64,000 nt of DNA from Anaerolineae bacterium. Its GTDB lineage: Bacteria > Chloroflexota > Anaerolineae > Aggregatilineales > Phototrophicaceae. Below, piece by piece: positions 7,726 to 17,418 of this stretch (positions within the stretch are counted from its first letter, which is position 1; each line of letters opens with the position of its first letter). Position numbers and translations under genes: made by a program. The stretch covers positions 103,118-167,117 of the forward strand of contig JAHDWN010000010.1 in NCBI GenBank assembly GCA_023382675.1. The letters are read 5' to 3'. The notes below the pieces were generated by a model. It had not been told where the DNA came from. It did not search any database and was given only the letters and a program-made list of their open reading frames with translations.

Positions 7726-9107
7726 TATCCATCCGCTAGAATTTTGTCCACTGCCGCGGCCAGTTCGCGCAGATTGCTCACCCGGTAAACGCCATCCGCG
7801 AGCGGCGCATACTCCAACATATCGCTGTCGCCCGTACCCCACTGGCTGGGATGTTCTGGATTGAACCAGAGCAGGCGGCGGCTTTTGCGCTGCATCTCCT
7901 GGACGATGTCACAGCGCGGATTGTTGTAGTTGTTACGTCCGTCGCCGAGGACGATCACGGTCGTTTTGCTCGTCACGGTGCTCATGTGGTCGCGGCGGAA
8001 TGTCGCCAGGCTGTTGCCGAGGTCGGTGTTGTAATAGCCGGGGCGGTTGGCCGCCAGCACGTGTGCGACCGCTGCCTGCGGTTCGTTTTCCTCAAAATCC
8101 ATGCTGATGTCCACAATGTCGCTGATGAAGATGAAGCTGTTCGTGCGCGCGACCTGATCTTGCAGTTCGTAGATCAGCGTCAGCAGGAATTCAGCGCAGT
8201 AGCGCATCGACGTGCTCACGTCGCAGATCACGACCAGGCATGGCTTCACGTGCTTCGTCTTGTAGCGCAGTTCGAGCGGTACACTGTCGTAGCGCATGTT
8301 CGCCCGCATCATCTTGCGCGGATCGAGTGTGCCGGTGTGGGAACGCCGCTGCCGCAGTGATGCGCGGCTGCGCAGCCGTGCCGCCAGCCTGCGGATCTCA
8401 TCACGGATGTGGTCGACATCTTCATCATCCAGTCGTGTGAAGGGGATGTCGAGCAGATCTGGCTTTGGATCGGGTTCGCGATTCGCCATCTGCTCGGCCA
8501 GCGTCGCACCGACGTACTGCGAGATCTGTTCCGCCAGCCCTTCGGCGTTCTGCTGCATCATCTGGCGCAGGTCTTCGCGCGCCTCAGCATCCATGCCCAT
8601 CTGCTCCAACTGCTGCATGATCTGGTCGATCAGTTGCTGCAGTTGGTGCATGTTGAGATGGCGGTTCATGCGCCGTTCCATCCAGTTGCGCATATTCATA
8701 TCGTTGGCCTGGCTTAACCCGGATTGCTGCGCAGCCTGATCCAGTTGTTCGCGGCTGAAGCCCTCGCCCTGCATCATCTGCTGCAAGAGATCGCGGAGTG
8801 CCTCCAGGTTGCCCATCAGCGATTGAAGCGCCTGGCGCAGCATGTCTTGTTGTTCTTGCGTCAGATTATCCGGGATGTTCTGCATGGGTGGCTGTCCGCT
8901 GCCAAAGAACAGCGGGAAAAAATACTCGAACGTGTCCTGATCCTTGGCCTCTTTGACCAGCGTCGTTTTCATCGTGGCGCGGAACAGGTCGCGTTCTTGC
9001 GCGCCAATCGCCTCGACGCCTTTCATGGCATCCACGCTTTCCGCCAGCGAGATCCGAATCCCGGCTGCGCGCAGCGCGCGAATGAATTGCACCATGCGAT
9101 TGTCCAT
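7725..9107 (-). CDS. CoxE-like von Willebrand factor A domain protein
   Basis: A 460-residue protein. I start it at the ATG at 9107, which follows a GAGG box; the frame is open 28 codons further upstream. The N-terminal ~100 residues form a helical domain (VQFIRALRAAGIRISLAES) typical of CoxE-like proteins. A long Gln/Met-rich helical stretch spans about residues 100-200, and a VWA domain begins near residue 290 with the metal motif DVSTS (D296, S298, S300). CoxE-type proteins usually work with a MoxR/CoxD AAA+ ATPase in maturing metalloenzymes or protein complexes. No MoxR gene is visible here, but two other AAA+ proteins lie just upstream on the same strand. Confidence 0.82.
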   Translation of the reverse strand: MDNRMVQFIRALRAAGIRISLAESVDAMKGVEAIGAQERDLFRATMKTTLVKEAKDQDTFEYFFPLFFGSGQPPMQNIPDNLTQEQQDMLRQALQSLMGNLEALRDLLQQMMQGEGFSREQLDQAAQQSGLSQANDMNMRNWMERRMNRHLNMHQLQQLIDQIMQQLEQMGMDAEAREDLRQMMQQNAEGLAEQISQYVGATLAEQMANREPDPKPDLLDIPFTRLDDEDVDHIRDEIRRLAARLRSRASLRQRRSHTGTLDPRKMMRANMRYDSVPLELRYKTKHVKPCLVVICDVSTSMRYCAEFLLTLIYELQDQVARTNSFIFISDIVDISMDFEENEPQAAVAHVLAANRPGYYNTDLGNSLATFRRDHMSTVTSKTTVIVLGDGRNNYNNPRCDIVQEMQRKSRRLLWFNPEHPSQWGTGDSDMLEYAPLADGVYRVSNLRELAAAVDKILADG

Positions 9108-9228
9108 GACGTGACCTCGCTTTGTCGTCATTCCGACGACCTCGGCGACGACTGAGCCGCCTGCGTGCGTTTGACTGACTGCCCCTGGCACACATTATAT
9201 GCCGAGACGTGAGAATTTCCCTGGAACT

Positions 9229-9741
9229 CTATGGCTCTGTTTCGGAAAGTGACTCCATATGCTGTTTGAAACGTTCGAGCGCTGTTGCGACGTCTGCTTC
9301 AAGCTGCTGCTCGAGCGCGGGGCGGTGCGTGGTGCTGCCGAGGAGTGCGCCGGGCAAGGCATAATCGGCGGTTATAGTGAGATGGGTTGCTTCACCGGCG
9401 GCCTCAAAAGCCAGTTCGATCAGCGCGCGAATGCCTGATGTGGTACGTATCAGCAGGTAGCGCGGCGGCTCGTATTGCTGGCGTTCGCCCTCGCCTTTGA
9501 TGCTCACGCCCAGCAGCGCATAGGTATAGGTAAAGCGTGGATTTTCGGCTGTGTGCTCGTCAGATAGATCGAATTGCTCAAGCTGCTCCCACCATTGAAG
9601 CAACAACGATAGACACTCTCTGGCACGACTGAAGATCGTCGCTGGATCAACCTGGATCGTGAGGTCTTGGATCAGGCGCGGCACAAGCGTTTGCCTTGGC
9701 AGAAACGAGAAGGCGGGTGTTATAACCCGCCTCAATCTCAT
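9229..9741 (-). CDS. SRPBCC/polyketide-cyclase-like protein
   Basis: A 170-residue soluble protein whose ATG overlaps the stop of the upstream protease gene (ATGA). The pattern of a first strand and helix (IQVDPATIFSRARECLSLLLQWWEQLE), a central beta sheet (TYTYALLGVSIKGEG, PPRYLLIRTTSGIRALIELAFEA, ATHLTITADYALPG) and a long C-terminal helix (LEQQLEADVATALERFKQHME) fits the START/SRPBCC lipid-binding fold. There is no catalytic motif. The tight coupling to the membrane AAA+ protease suggests a shared task, perhaps at the membrane; this is an inference. Confidence 0.6.
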   Translation of the reverse strand: MRLRRVITPAFSFLPRQTLVPRLIQDLTIQVDPATIFSRARECLSLLLQWWEQLEQFDLSDEHTAENPRFTYTYALLGVSIKGEGERQQYEPPRYLLIRTTSGIRALIELAFEAAGEATHLTITADYALPGALLGSTTHRPALEQQLEADVATALERFKQHMESLSETEP

Positions 9742-11633
9742 TTGCCAGCAGCTTCTGACGTGCCGGCGACGGCCTGTGTGGGTGTTCGGGCAGGCGGTGT
9801 CAGCACTTCATCGGGCAGCAGTCGAACCTCCTCGCCATCCTTGATCAACGTCGGATCGGGTGTCGTCAAGCCATAGCGGTCGAAGAATTCGCGCACTTCG
9901 TCGGCCAGGAGTTCTTCGCGCTCCATGAGCAGCGCCACCAGATCGCGGACGACGTGGCCGTGTTCACGCAGCGCCTTGCGCGTCACCTGCAAAACATCCT
10001 GGAACGTTTCTTCCATGGCCTGCGCCATCTCCGGCGGGATATCCTGCGTCACCCCGAACATGCTGAAACGGAACGAGGCTGCGCCACCCAGCGGCCCCAG
10101 CATCCCTGCCAACGCCATCTGGCGCAGCAGCATCCGAATGTTGAAGAAATCGCCGCCGACGCCGAGGGTCTGGTTCTGCAAACCGCAGAATTCTACCTCT
10201 GCCGCTTTGCCCGCAACCGAGACACACAATCGGTTTCGATACTGCTCGCTGGTATTCAAGCCCTGGTAGGCTTCGCGCGCCGGATAGTGATAGACGTGGC
10301 CGAACGCTGCGCCCTGGCGGATGATCGTGATGCGCGAGATGCGGTGATACGGCATGAAGACGCGCACAGCTACAGCGTGCCCAGCCTCGTGATACGCCAG
10401 GCGCTCTTTCGCCTCTTTCGATAAATTCTTGATCGGTGCGCGCAGCCCCATCTCGTGTTCCGGCTTTGCGATCTGGAAGTCGCGGTAGGTCATATACCGT
10501 CGCCCATCGAAGAGCGCATAGCGCAGCGACTCGTTGAGCAGATATTTGATGTCGGCAGGGGTGTAGCCGGGCGTTTCGCTCGCCAGCACTGCCGGGATCA
10601 TCGTCTCGTCGTGTGACATCTTGGACATGTAGTACTCGAAGATGTCACGCCGCCCGTCCATGTCGGGCACGTCGACGCGCAGCTTCTTGTCAAAACGTCC
10701 GGGGCGCAGCAGCGCCGGGTCAAGCGCGGAGATGCGATTGGTCGCGCCGATGGTGAGCAAGCGTTTGGTCAACGGCGGCGGATTTCTGCGCATGATCACC
10801 TTGTAAAACCAGGTGCGCAGCTTGGCGCGCCAGCCATGTTCCAGGCTAAAACCGCTCATTTCGATCAGCATCGTGCTCAGCAAACCCATATCGCCGCCCA
10901 TGAAGCCGCCCATTGGGTTGTTGTTATTGCCGCCGGTCTGCGCAACGCCGCCGCGCGCGCCTAAGGCGTCAATCTCGTCAAGGAAGATCACCGCCGCGCC
11001 GTATTCCTTGGCGGCTTTGCGCGCTCTGGCATACAGGCGCATCACCTTCATTGGCCCGACGCCCATGAACATCGCTTGCAGTGACGAGGTATCCAGGTAG
11101 AAGAACGGCACGCCGGCCTCGGTGCTGATTGCCTGTGCCAGCCAGGTTTTGCCTGTGCCGGGCGGCCCTTCCAGCAGCAGACCATTGAGCGGTTCGCCGC
11201 CAGATTTCTCGAAGGCCTTGACGCCGCGCAGCAGTGTCACAATCTGTTCGGCCTGTTCGAGGATTTCCGGCTGCCCCCGATAATCCTTGAAGCTCACGCC
11301 CTCCGTGCCCTGGCCGGGCATGATCGTGTACATGCGTGTGCGCGCCAGGAACCAGAACATCACGATGAACTGGAAGAGGATGTAGCCAATCGCGAACATC
11401 AGTTGGAACAGGAAACCGAGGATGTTGACGATGCTGCGCATGACTTCCGCATCCAGCAGCGCCACGACAACGATACCGAGGATCAGCGCAGGCAGCCATA
11501 AGCGGCGGATCATCCGCGCAATACGATAGGGCAGTCGCCGCCTGCGGTCGACCAGGGTTTCTTCTTGCTCCCAATCAAACCGGTGATCGGGTTGCAGATA
11601 GGGTTGACCCGGAGCTTGTTTTACTGTCGTCAT
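9738..11633 (-). CDS. FtsH-like membrane AAA+ metalloprotease (copy 1)
   Basis: A 631-residue protein with two closely spaced membrane spans (about 45-60 and 70-97), an AAA+ domain (Walker A GPPGTGKT 156-163, Walker B VIFLDEID around 215-222, second region of homology GATNR...ALLRPGRFD) and an M41 zinc protease domain (HEAGH at 415-419, third ligand probably D495 in GGDFFNIR). It should extract and degrade membrane or soluble substrates. It differs from standard FtsH in two ways. The ~70-residue extracytoplasmic domain between the spans is missing. About 30 basic residues (near 262-291) are inserted before sensor 1. The next gene upstream is a close paralogue, 22 bases away. Confidence 0.85.
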   Translation of the reverse strand: MTTVKQAPGQPYLQPDHRFDWEQEETLVDRRRRLPYRIARMIRRLWLPALILGIVVVALLDAEVMRSIVNILGFLFQLMFAIGYILFQFIVMFWFLARTRMYTIMPGQGTEGVSFKDYRGQPEILEQAEQIVTLLRGVKAFEKSGGEPLNGLLLEGPPGTGKTWLAQAISTEAGVPFFYLDTSSLQAMFMGVGPMKVMRLYARARKAAKEYGAAVIFLDEIDALGARGGVAQTGGNNNNPMGGFMGGDMGLLSTMLIEMSGFSLEHGWRAKLRTWFYKVIMRRNPPPLTKRLLTIGATNRISALDPALLRPGRFDKKLRVDVPDMDGRRDIFEYYMSKMSHDETMIPAVLASETPGYTPADIKYLLNESLRYALFDGRRYMTYRDFQIAKPEHEMGLRAPIKNLSKEAKERLAYHEAGHAVAVRVFMPYHRISRITIIRQGAAFGHVYHYPAREAYQGLNTSEQYRNRLCVSVAGKAAEVEFCGLQNQTLGVGGDFFNIRMLLRQMALAGMLGPLGGAASFRFSMFGVTQDIPPEMAQAMEETFQDVLQVTRKALREHGHVVRDLVALLMEREELLADEVREFFDRYGLTTPDPTLIKDGEEVRLLPDEVLTPPARTPTQAVAGTSEAAGK

Positions 11634-11655
11634 AAGAATCGATTCCCGAATAGCG

Positions 11656-13515
11656 TTACTGGCTGGGATCAGAGTCGTGGTTCACCGTGATGACCTCGTC
11701 ACCCGGCGGTCCGATCTGAACTTTCGGCGTGAAGAAACCATACTGGTCGAAGAAGGCTTCGACTTCGTCCGCAAGTAGTTCGTTTTTCTCCATCAGCTGT
11801 TTGATGAGTGCTTCGCCCATCTCGCGGTGCGTCCGCAGCGCAAGGCGAACCTCATCGAGCACCATGCGGAACGTTTCTTCCATCGCGTCGCGCATCTCGC
11901 GTGTCGGCGTCAGGTTGGAAATGTCGGTGCCCATATTCGCGCCCAGCGGCCCGAACATACCTGCATTCGCCATCTGCCAGAGCGTGCTGCGGATGTACGC
12001 GAAATCGCCGCCCACGCCGAGCGTCTGCTCGTTGACACCGCAGAACTCCATTTCACCCGCCTTGCCCGCAACGGCGCCGCGCAGCGTGTTCATCATGTTG
12101 TCGTAGGTGTTCATGTAGTCATATTCTTCGAGCGCCGGATAGTGCATCACGTGCCCCAGTGCGCCGCCCTGACGGATGACGGTGATGCGCGAAATGCGGT
12201 GATGCGGCTGGTACAACCGGATAGCGATGGCATGCCCGGTCTCGTGTGCGCACAGCCGGTACTTATCTTCCTTCGCCAGATTCTTGATCGGCGCGCGCAG
12301 ACCCATCTCGTGTTCAGGCTGCGCGAGCCGGATGTCACGGATGGTCATGTAGGTTCTGTCGTCGAACAGGGCATAACGCAGCGCCTCGTTGAGCAGATAC
12401 TTCAGATCTGCCGGCGTGTAGAACGGCGTCTCGCTTGCCAGCACCAGCGGATCGATGCTCTCGTCGTGCGAAATCTTGGATAGGTAATAGGCGATGATGT
12501 CGCGCCGACCTTCCAGATCCGGCGCATCGACACGGATCTTCTTGTCAAAGCGCCCGGGGCGCAGCAGCGCCGGGTCGAGCGCCTGGATGCGATTGGTCGC
12601 GCCGATGGTGAGCACCCGTTTTTGCGGTTTGGGCGGGTTGCGGCGGCGAATGTGTTTGTACCACCAGGCGCGGCGTCGCGCGCCCGCGCCGTATTCCTGG
12701 CTGAAGCCGCTCATCTCCGTCAAGAGTGTGCTCAGCAGTCCCATGTTGCCGCCGCCGCCCATGCCGCCCATCATCATGCCATCGACGCCGTGCGGCGCGA
12801 TCGGCGGTTTCATCGCGCCGTTTTCTTTTGTCGCCACGCCCGGGCGTGCGCCGATGGCGTCAATCTCGTCGATGAAGATGATCGCAGCGCCATATTCCTT
12901 CGCGGCTCGGCGCGCACGCCGGTAGAGATTCATCACTTTGAGCGGCGCAATGCCGAAGAACATCGAAGTCATGCCTGAAGCATCGACGTAGAAGAAAGGC
13001 ACACCCGCCTCGGTGCTGATCGCCTGTGCCAGCCAGGTTTTGCCTGTGCCAGGTGGCCCTTCCAGCAGCAGACCATTGAGCGGTTCGCCGCCCGCCTGCT
13101 CAAAGGCTTTGACACCACGCAGCAGCTTTACGATCTGTCGCGCCTGTTCCAGGAGTTCAGGCTGGCCGCGATAATCATCGAAGCTGATGCCTTCCGCCCC
13201 CGGCCAAATGGTGTACATGCGCGCACGCCCCAGGAAATAGAACAGCGCAATGAACTGCACCATAATGAAGGCGGCGGCGAACGCAAAGCGGAAGATTACA
13301 AACAGCGCATTGGCAATTGCCGTCATCACGGTGGGGTCGAGCAGCGCCGCGAGCACAATGCCCAAGAGGACAACTTTGAACCACCAGAAGCGGATGAAAC
13401 GCCAGATGCGGCGGGGCAGCCGGTTGCGCTCTTCAACTAGCGTCGTCTCGCCTTCCCACGAGTACTTACGACGCGGTTGATCTGGCAAAGGTGAGTTTGT
13501 TTTGACCAGACTCAT
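11656..13515 (-). CDS. FtsH-like membrane AAA+ metalloprotease (copy 2)
   Basis: A 619-residue paralogue of the gene at 9738-11633, with the same order: a polar N-terminus, two spans with almost no loop between them, Walker A at 153-160, Walker B FIDEIDAIGAR, a Met/Gly-rich insertion (near 240-262), a basic insertion before GATNR, and the zinc motif HETGH (H424, E425, H428). Both copies keep the key residues for ATP hydrolysis and peptide cleavage, so they may form a hetero-oligomeric ring. I use the ATG at 13515, which follows AGGAC and makes its N-terminus (MSLVKT) match that of copy 1 (MTTVKQ); the frame is open 6 codons further upstream. Confidence 0.85.
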   Translation of the reverse strand: MSLVKTNSPLPDQPRRKYSWEGETTLVEERNRLPRRIWRFIRFWWFKVVLLGIVLAALLDPTVMTAIANALFVIFRFAFAAAFIMVQFIALFYFLGRARMYTIWPGAEGISFDDYRGQPELLEQARQIVKLLRGVKAFEQAGGEPLNGLLLEGPPGTGKTWLAQAISTEAGVPFFYVDASGMTSMFFGIAPLKVMNLYRRARRAAKEYGAAIIFIDEIDAIGARPGVATKENGAMKPPIAPHGVDGMMMGGMGGGGNMGLLSTLLTEMSGFSQEYGAGARRRAWWYKHIRRRNPPKPQKRVLTIGATNRIQALDPALLRPGRFDKKIRVDAPDLEGRRDIIAYYLSKISHDESIDPLVLASETPFYTPADLKYLLNEALRYALFDDRTYMTIRDIRLAQPEHEMGLRAPIKNLAKEDKYRLCAHETGHAIAIRLYQPHHRISRITVIRQGGALGHVMHYPALEEYDYMNTYDNMMNTLRGAVAGKAGEMEFCGVNEQTLGVGGDFAYIRSTLWQMANAGMFGPLGANMGTDISNLTPTREMRDAMEETFRMVLDEVRLALRTHREMGEALIKQLMEKNELLADEVEAFFDQYGFFTPKVQIGPPGDEVITVNHDSDPSQ

Positions 13516-13560
13516 ACGCGGTGTCCTGTCCAACTCGATTTTCGAAACAATTCGAACCGG

Positions 13561-14214
13561 TTAACCGGCTGCATTGGTGGGGGCCACAAACATCGGGTGA
13601 TTGGGTGTCCCGGAGTAAAGCTCCAGTGCATCGGGCTGCAAATCGCGAAGTTTACCCTCGACCAATAGATCGCCAAACGCCTGTAATGAGCGCTGTCCCT
13701 GCAAGTAGCTCACAGCATCGGCACGGTCGATCTCGAAGCTGCGGTTGATGATACCGACGAAGCTGGGGCCGTTGTCGAGCGTATCGATCTGAGCGGGGTT
13801 AACGATGGTCACACGCAGGAGGTCGGCGTTTTCGCTTTCGGGGAGCACCGCACGCCAAGTGAGTTCGACAGCCTGGCGGAGCGCATCGGCCCAATCGCGC
13901 TGGCCTTGCGGGGTGTTCTGGGGTGCCGCCAGGAACAGCAGGGTTACATTGAATTCGTGGGTCTCGGCCTCTTCACGGATCTCGATAATATCGACCAGGT
14001 TGTCCGCCGCTTCGATGCGATAAGCTGCATTCAGCAGCGATGAATCGGTGTTACCGGATTTGTCGCCCATAACCAGTTCGAAGTTTTGCACAGTGCGTTC
14101 AGCCTCCGAGGAGCCGCTGTCTTCGCCAGTCAATACACGCAAGCCAGGAAAAACACTACAACCGGAAACGGCGACGGCGGCGATCAGACTGAGGAAAAAC
14201 CAACGGGGGCGCAT
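13561..14214 (-). CDS. Predicted lipoprotein, 217 aa
   Basis: The N-terminus RPRWFFLSLIAAVAVSGC is a classical lipoprotein signal with the lipobox V-S-G-C, so the mature protein would begin at Cys19 and be membrane anchored outside the cytoplasm. The rest is a soluble alpha/beta protein without a domain I recognise; it has a DLLRVTIVNPAQI strand and a GIINRSFEIDRADAVSYL segment. It is the first gene of the minus-strand cluster with the two proteases (45 bases to the next start), so it may be a surface partner or substrate adaptor for them. Confidence 0.7.
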   Translation of the reverse strand: MRPRWFFLSLIAAVAVSGCSVFPGLRVLTGEDSGSSEAERTVQNFELVMGDKSGNTDSSLLNAAYRIEAADNLVDIIEIREEAETHEFNVTLLFLAAPQNTPQGQRDWADALRQAVELTWRAVLPESENADLLRVTIVNPAQIDTLDNGPSFVGIINRSFEIDRADAVSYLQGQRSLQAFGDLLVEGKLRDLQPDALELYSGTPNHPMFVAPTNAAG

Positions 14215-14449
14215 AGCGGTTTCCTTAACAACTCAACCATGATCTGAAGAGGTCGCGATAGCAATACATCAATTACCCCTCACATAGCTTAACATAGTAT
14301 TTCACTTCTGCCTGCAATGCCGGATTTCCAGAAAAAGACTCATCCAATTCATAGAAACAGGCGTTGTTTCGATCTATACGTCTTGCGGCCTGCCTGGGTT
14401 CAAGTCAATACTGGTTGATAACTATACGTCTCATTCTGTGCCTTCGGTT

Positions 14450-14458
14450 TGCTATAAT
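14450..14458 (+). promoter_or_regulatory. Extended -10 promoter element (TGCTATAAT)
   Basis: A perfect TATAAT at 14453-14458 is preceded by TGC, which makes an extended -10 box. No good -35 box lies 16-18 bases upstream, as is common for extended -10 promoters. It lies about 37 bases before the likely start codon of the glycosyltransferase gene at 14495 and inside a ~280-base divergent gap, in which I see nothing else. Confidence 0.6.
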
Positions 14459-14494
14459 GGCGCTTTAAGTTTTCATGAACACCAGGTCTCGTAC

Positions 14495-16096
14495 ATGGCA
14501 GCGAAGCAGATAACGGATCACAGCAGACGTTGGAAAATCGATCAGGTCACGCTATTGCTGATAGGTGCAACGCTTCTGGTGCTGATTTTTAGATTTCTCC
14601 TTTTGCCTTTAATCGTTCATCCTGGCATTGCCGATCCCAATCACTACTACAACATGGGGCTGCGGCTGCTTGATGGGCAGGGGTTCACCATCGACTACAT
14701 CTGGCAGTACAACAATCCGCCAGCAGCCATTGTCCACCCAGAAGATCACTGGATGCCGCTCGCCGCACTCATCGCTGCCGGGTCAATGGCGCTCTTCGGG
14801 ACAGGCGTTCATAACGCGTTGCTCCCATTCATGCTTCTAGGAGCATTGCTGGTGCCGCTCGGTTATTTCGCTGCGCGCCAGTTCGGCTGTCATCCGCTCA
14901 CCAGCGTGTTCATCGGTGTTTGTGCCGGGCTGCTGCCAGAGCTGACATTGGCCTCGCTGCGCACTGATACGACCATCGTCGGCACGATTCTTGTCGGCGT
15001 GAGCCTCTTGTTGATGACGTACGGCATCCAGCGCGGTCGCGCGCTTGCCTTCGTGGGCAGCGGTGTGGCCGCTGGCCTGGCCTATCTGACACGCAATGAC
15101 GGCGCACTGCTGCTGCCTGCTTTTCTCGTCACGGTGGTCGTCTACGCGCTCTGGGGTAGGGGAGAGCGGCGTGCAAGCTGGGTGATGTACCTCATTTTGC
15201 CCATCTGTTTTGCGATTGTGATCGCGCCCTGGATCGCGCGGAATCTCCAGGTGTTCGGGTTGGCTACGACACCTGAAGCTGACGACATGTTCTTCTTCAC
15301 CGATCACAGCGACCATTATGCTTATGGCCGCCACTTCACATTGGAGACGATGCTGGCTGCCCAGACGCCGGCGCAAATCATCGGCAAACGCGCCTTCGAA
15401 GCCGCCGCGGCAGTGCAGGTTGCTTACTCGGCCTTCGATCAACTGCTGCCCGTGGCGGTCGTTGGTGGCGGACTGCTCGTGCTCGCTGCCCGTGACCGGC
15501 GGCGGTTGCTGACTCTTGCGCCGGTTTTGATCTTGCTCGTCGGCTTGTTTGTGGTCTATCCGCTGCTGATCCCCTACAAGAGTCAGGCGGGAAGTTTCAA
15601 GAAAGCCTATCTCGCGCTTGTGCCTCTGCTTCTGCCGCTGGCGGGCTATGCGCTTGAACGCGTTATCACAGATCGCCGCCTGCGGATAGGAGTCATGCTC
15701 GTGACGCTCGCATTCCTGGGGGCAAATGCCTTTCAGATGGTACGTCTCGATGCTCGTTTCACAGGCGACTATCTGAAGTCCATCGAACAAGTTGCCGCAT
15801 TCGCCCGAACCCTGCCCGACCGAACCGGCGATGGCGAAGTCACGCTCATGGTAGAGGATCCGTTTATGCTGCGCTTTGTCGGCTTGCGTTCGGTCATGTT
15901 TCCTGCGGAGTCGCGCGACACTGCGATCGAAGTCGTCCGGCGCTATGGCATCGACTACCTACTGATGCCCTCGGCGCGCCCAGCGCTCGATGAACTCCTC
16001 CTGCGCGACGATGTCGATTCCCGGTTCGTTCGTGTAGCAAGCTTACCGGGGACGATTTACGCCTTCTACGCCATCACTGAGGCCGCCGGAACATGA
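14495..16096 (+). CDS. Membrane glycosyltransferase-like protein (GT39/PMT_2 type)
   Basis: A 533-residue protein with about 10-12 hydrophobic spans. The first extracytoplasmic loop after span 1 contains GIADPNHYYNMGLRLLDGQGF and ends near HPEDHWMPL, the place where polyprenyl-phosphate-dependent GT39/ArnT enzymes have their acidic catalytic residue. A soluble C-terminal part (about residue 430 on) faces outside. Such enzymes move sugars from lipid carriers to proteins or lipids outside the membrane. The substrate is unknown. I use the ATG at 14495 because the ORF upstream (from 14438) overlaps the -10 box. The stop overlaps the next start by 4 bases. Confidence 0.7.
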   Translation: MAAKQITDHSRRWKIDQVTLLLIGATLLVLIFRFLLLPLIVHPGIADPNHYYNMGLRLLDGQGFTIDYIWQYNNPPAAIVHPEDHWMPLAALIAAGSMALFGTGVHNALLPFMLLGALLVPLGYFAARQFGCHPLTSVFIGVCAGLLPELTLASLRTDTTIVGTILVGVSLLLMTYGIQRGRALAFVGSGVAAGLAYLTRNDGALLLPAFLVTVVVYALWGRGERRASWVMYLILPICFAIVIAPWIARNLQVFGLATTPEADDMFFFTDHSDHYAYGRHFTLETMLAAQTPAQIIGKRAFEAAAAVQVAYSAFDQLLPVAVVGGGLLVLAARDRRRLLTLAPVLILLVGLFVVYPLLIPYKSQAGSFKKAYLALVPLLLPLAGYALERVITDRRLRIGVMLVTLAFLGANAFQMVRLDARFTGDYLKSIEQVAAFARTLPDRTGDGEVTLMVEDPFMLRFVGLRSVMFPAESRDTAIEVVRRYGIDYLLMPSARPALDELLLRDDVDSRFVRVASLPGTIYAFYAITEAAGT

Positions 16097-17391
16097 CAAC
16101 GCACCGCCGTTGGGTACTCGCTCTGCTGGCAATTGGCCTGATCTTGCGCCTTGCCAATGGTCTTTCGCAGCCCCCCTTTACTTCCTATGCAGGAACAGGT
16201 GGAGACAACGGTTGGTATCTGTTGAACGGACTCGCTCTGCTCGGCGGCAGGCTGCCGGAGGGGATTCAGGTCGATATTTCAAGTTTGCAGCCACCACCAG
16301 GCTATTTGATCTTTGTTGGGATTCCTCAGTTGTTTCTGCCTCTGCCTCAGGCTGTGCAAGTCATTCTCGTGCTGCAAGCCGTCTTGAGCACGGCAACTTG
16401 CTACTTCGCCTACCTTATCGGCAGCGAAATTGCCGGGCAGCGCGCAGGCTTGTTCGCGCTGGCTGTGCTCGCCTTCTCGCCGGCATTCATCCTGGAGAGC
16501 GGGCAGGTTGTCACAGAAACCCTCTACCTCTTTCTAATTGCAGCAGCCTTCATGTTTTACATCGCTGCTATCAAGCAAATGCAAACCACATCCAAGGCCG
16601 ATCCCTTTAAGTTTGCGCTGGTGGGGGCGCTGTTGGGATTGGCGACACTGACGCGCGCTGTGTTGCTTCTGTTTCCACTCGGTCTGATTGTGCATCTCGT
16701 GATCGTGCAGCACCCATCCCGCGCTTTGCGGGCGATCCTTACGCTTATCGTGGTGTTTGCGCTGGTCGTATCAACCTGGACAATCTACAACCTGGCGCGG
16801 TGGCAGCGGTTTGTCCTTGCTGGCGAGGGTTTCGGCGGCTTCTTGTATGCCGGTGTGGTCGGTTGGGAAGGCCCCTATGCGCTGGATGCCCAACTGGAGC
16901 AAGACGCCTCGCCGGACGCGGAGGGCGATGTCTATCTCGACGCTGCTGCCAATGTCATTGGCCGAGACTTGCCTGCCTATGTGCAGAGACGCTTCGGTGA
17001 ATTGATCGGCGCGTATTTGCAGCCGCACAACACACCTTTGTTCCCTGGCGAGAGCTTGCGTGTGCTGGCACAGACCTGGCTGACCCAAGATCGCAGCCTG
17101 GCCGGATTGGGCCGGTTAATCGAAGGCGATGCGTTCCTGCCCAAACTTGCGCTCTATATTGTGCATTTCGGCGCCCTCCTGTTCGGCACATTGGGTATGT
17201 GGACAACACGCCGGAAATGGCGGTTGACGCTGCCACTGATCGGCTTTGTTGCCTATGTCACGCTCGTGCATCTGCTGCTGTATGCCCTGCCCCGTTATGT
17301 CTTTCCTGCGATCATGATCTGGCACATTTTCGCAGGATTGTGGTTAGCTGCACGGTTTCCCGGCAAAACTCGGCTAGAATTCAATCAATAG
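16093..17391 (+). CDS. Membrane glycosyltransferase-like protein (GT39/PMT_2 type), partner of preceding gene
   Basis: A 432-residue polytopic membrane protein with an ATGA overlap to the gene before it. It has about 9-10 spans. The first loop contains YAGTGGDNGWYLLNGLALL followed by PPPGYLIFVGIPQLF, similar to the D-x-x-W/Y...PPLY layout of the PMT_2 superfamily. A single amphipathic, largely extracytoplasmic segment (about residues 235-330) precedes the last spans. It probably acts in the same extracytoplasmic glycosylation step as its partner. Sugar donor and acceptor are unknown. Confidence 0.68.
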   Translation: MTTHRRWVLALLAIGLILRLANGLSQPPFTSYAGTGGDNGWYLLNGLALLGGRLPEGIQVDISSLQPPPGYLIFVGIPQLFLPLPQAVQVILVLQAVLSTATCYFAYLIGSEIAGQRAGLFALAVLAFSPAFILESGQVVTETLYLFLIAAAFMFYIAAIKQMQTTSKADPFKFALVGALLGLATLTRAVLLLFPLGLIVHLVIVQHPSRALRAILTLIVVFALVVSTWTIYNLARWQRFVLAGEGFGGFLYAGVVGWEGPYALDAQLEQDASPDAEGDVYLDAAANVIGRDLPAYVQRRFGELIGAYLQPHNTPLFPGESLRVLAQTWLTQDRSLAGLGRLIEGDAFLPKLALYIVHFGALLFGTLGMWTTRRKWRLTLPLIGFVAYVTLVHLLLYALPRYVFPAIMIWHIFAGLWLAARFPGKTRLEFNQ

Positions 17392-17418
17392 ACAGCATCG
17401 TCATTGTACGGGGGAGCC

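Noticed and set aside
14837-15790. Open frame of 317 codons on the minus strand
   Set aside because: Antisense of the membrane glycosyltransferase gene; Gln/His/Arg-rich with no hydrophobic core.
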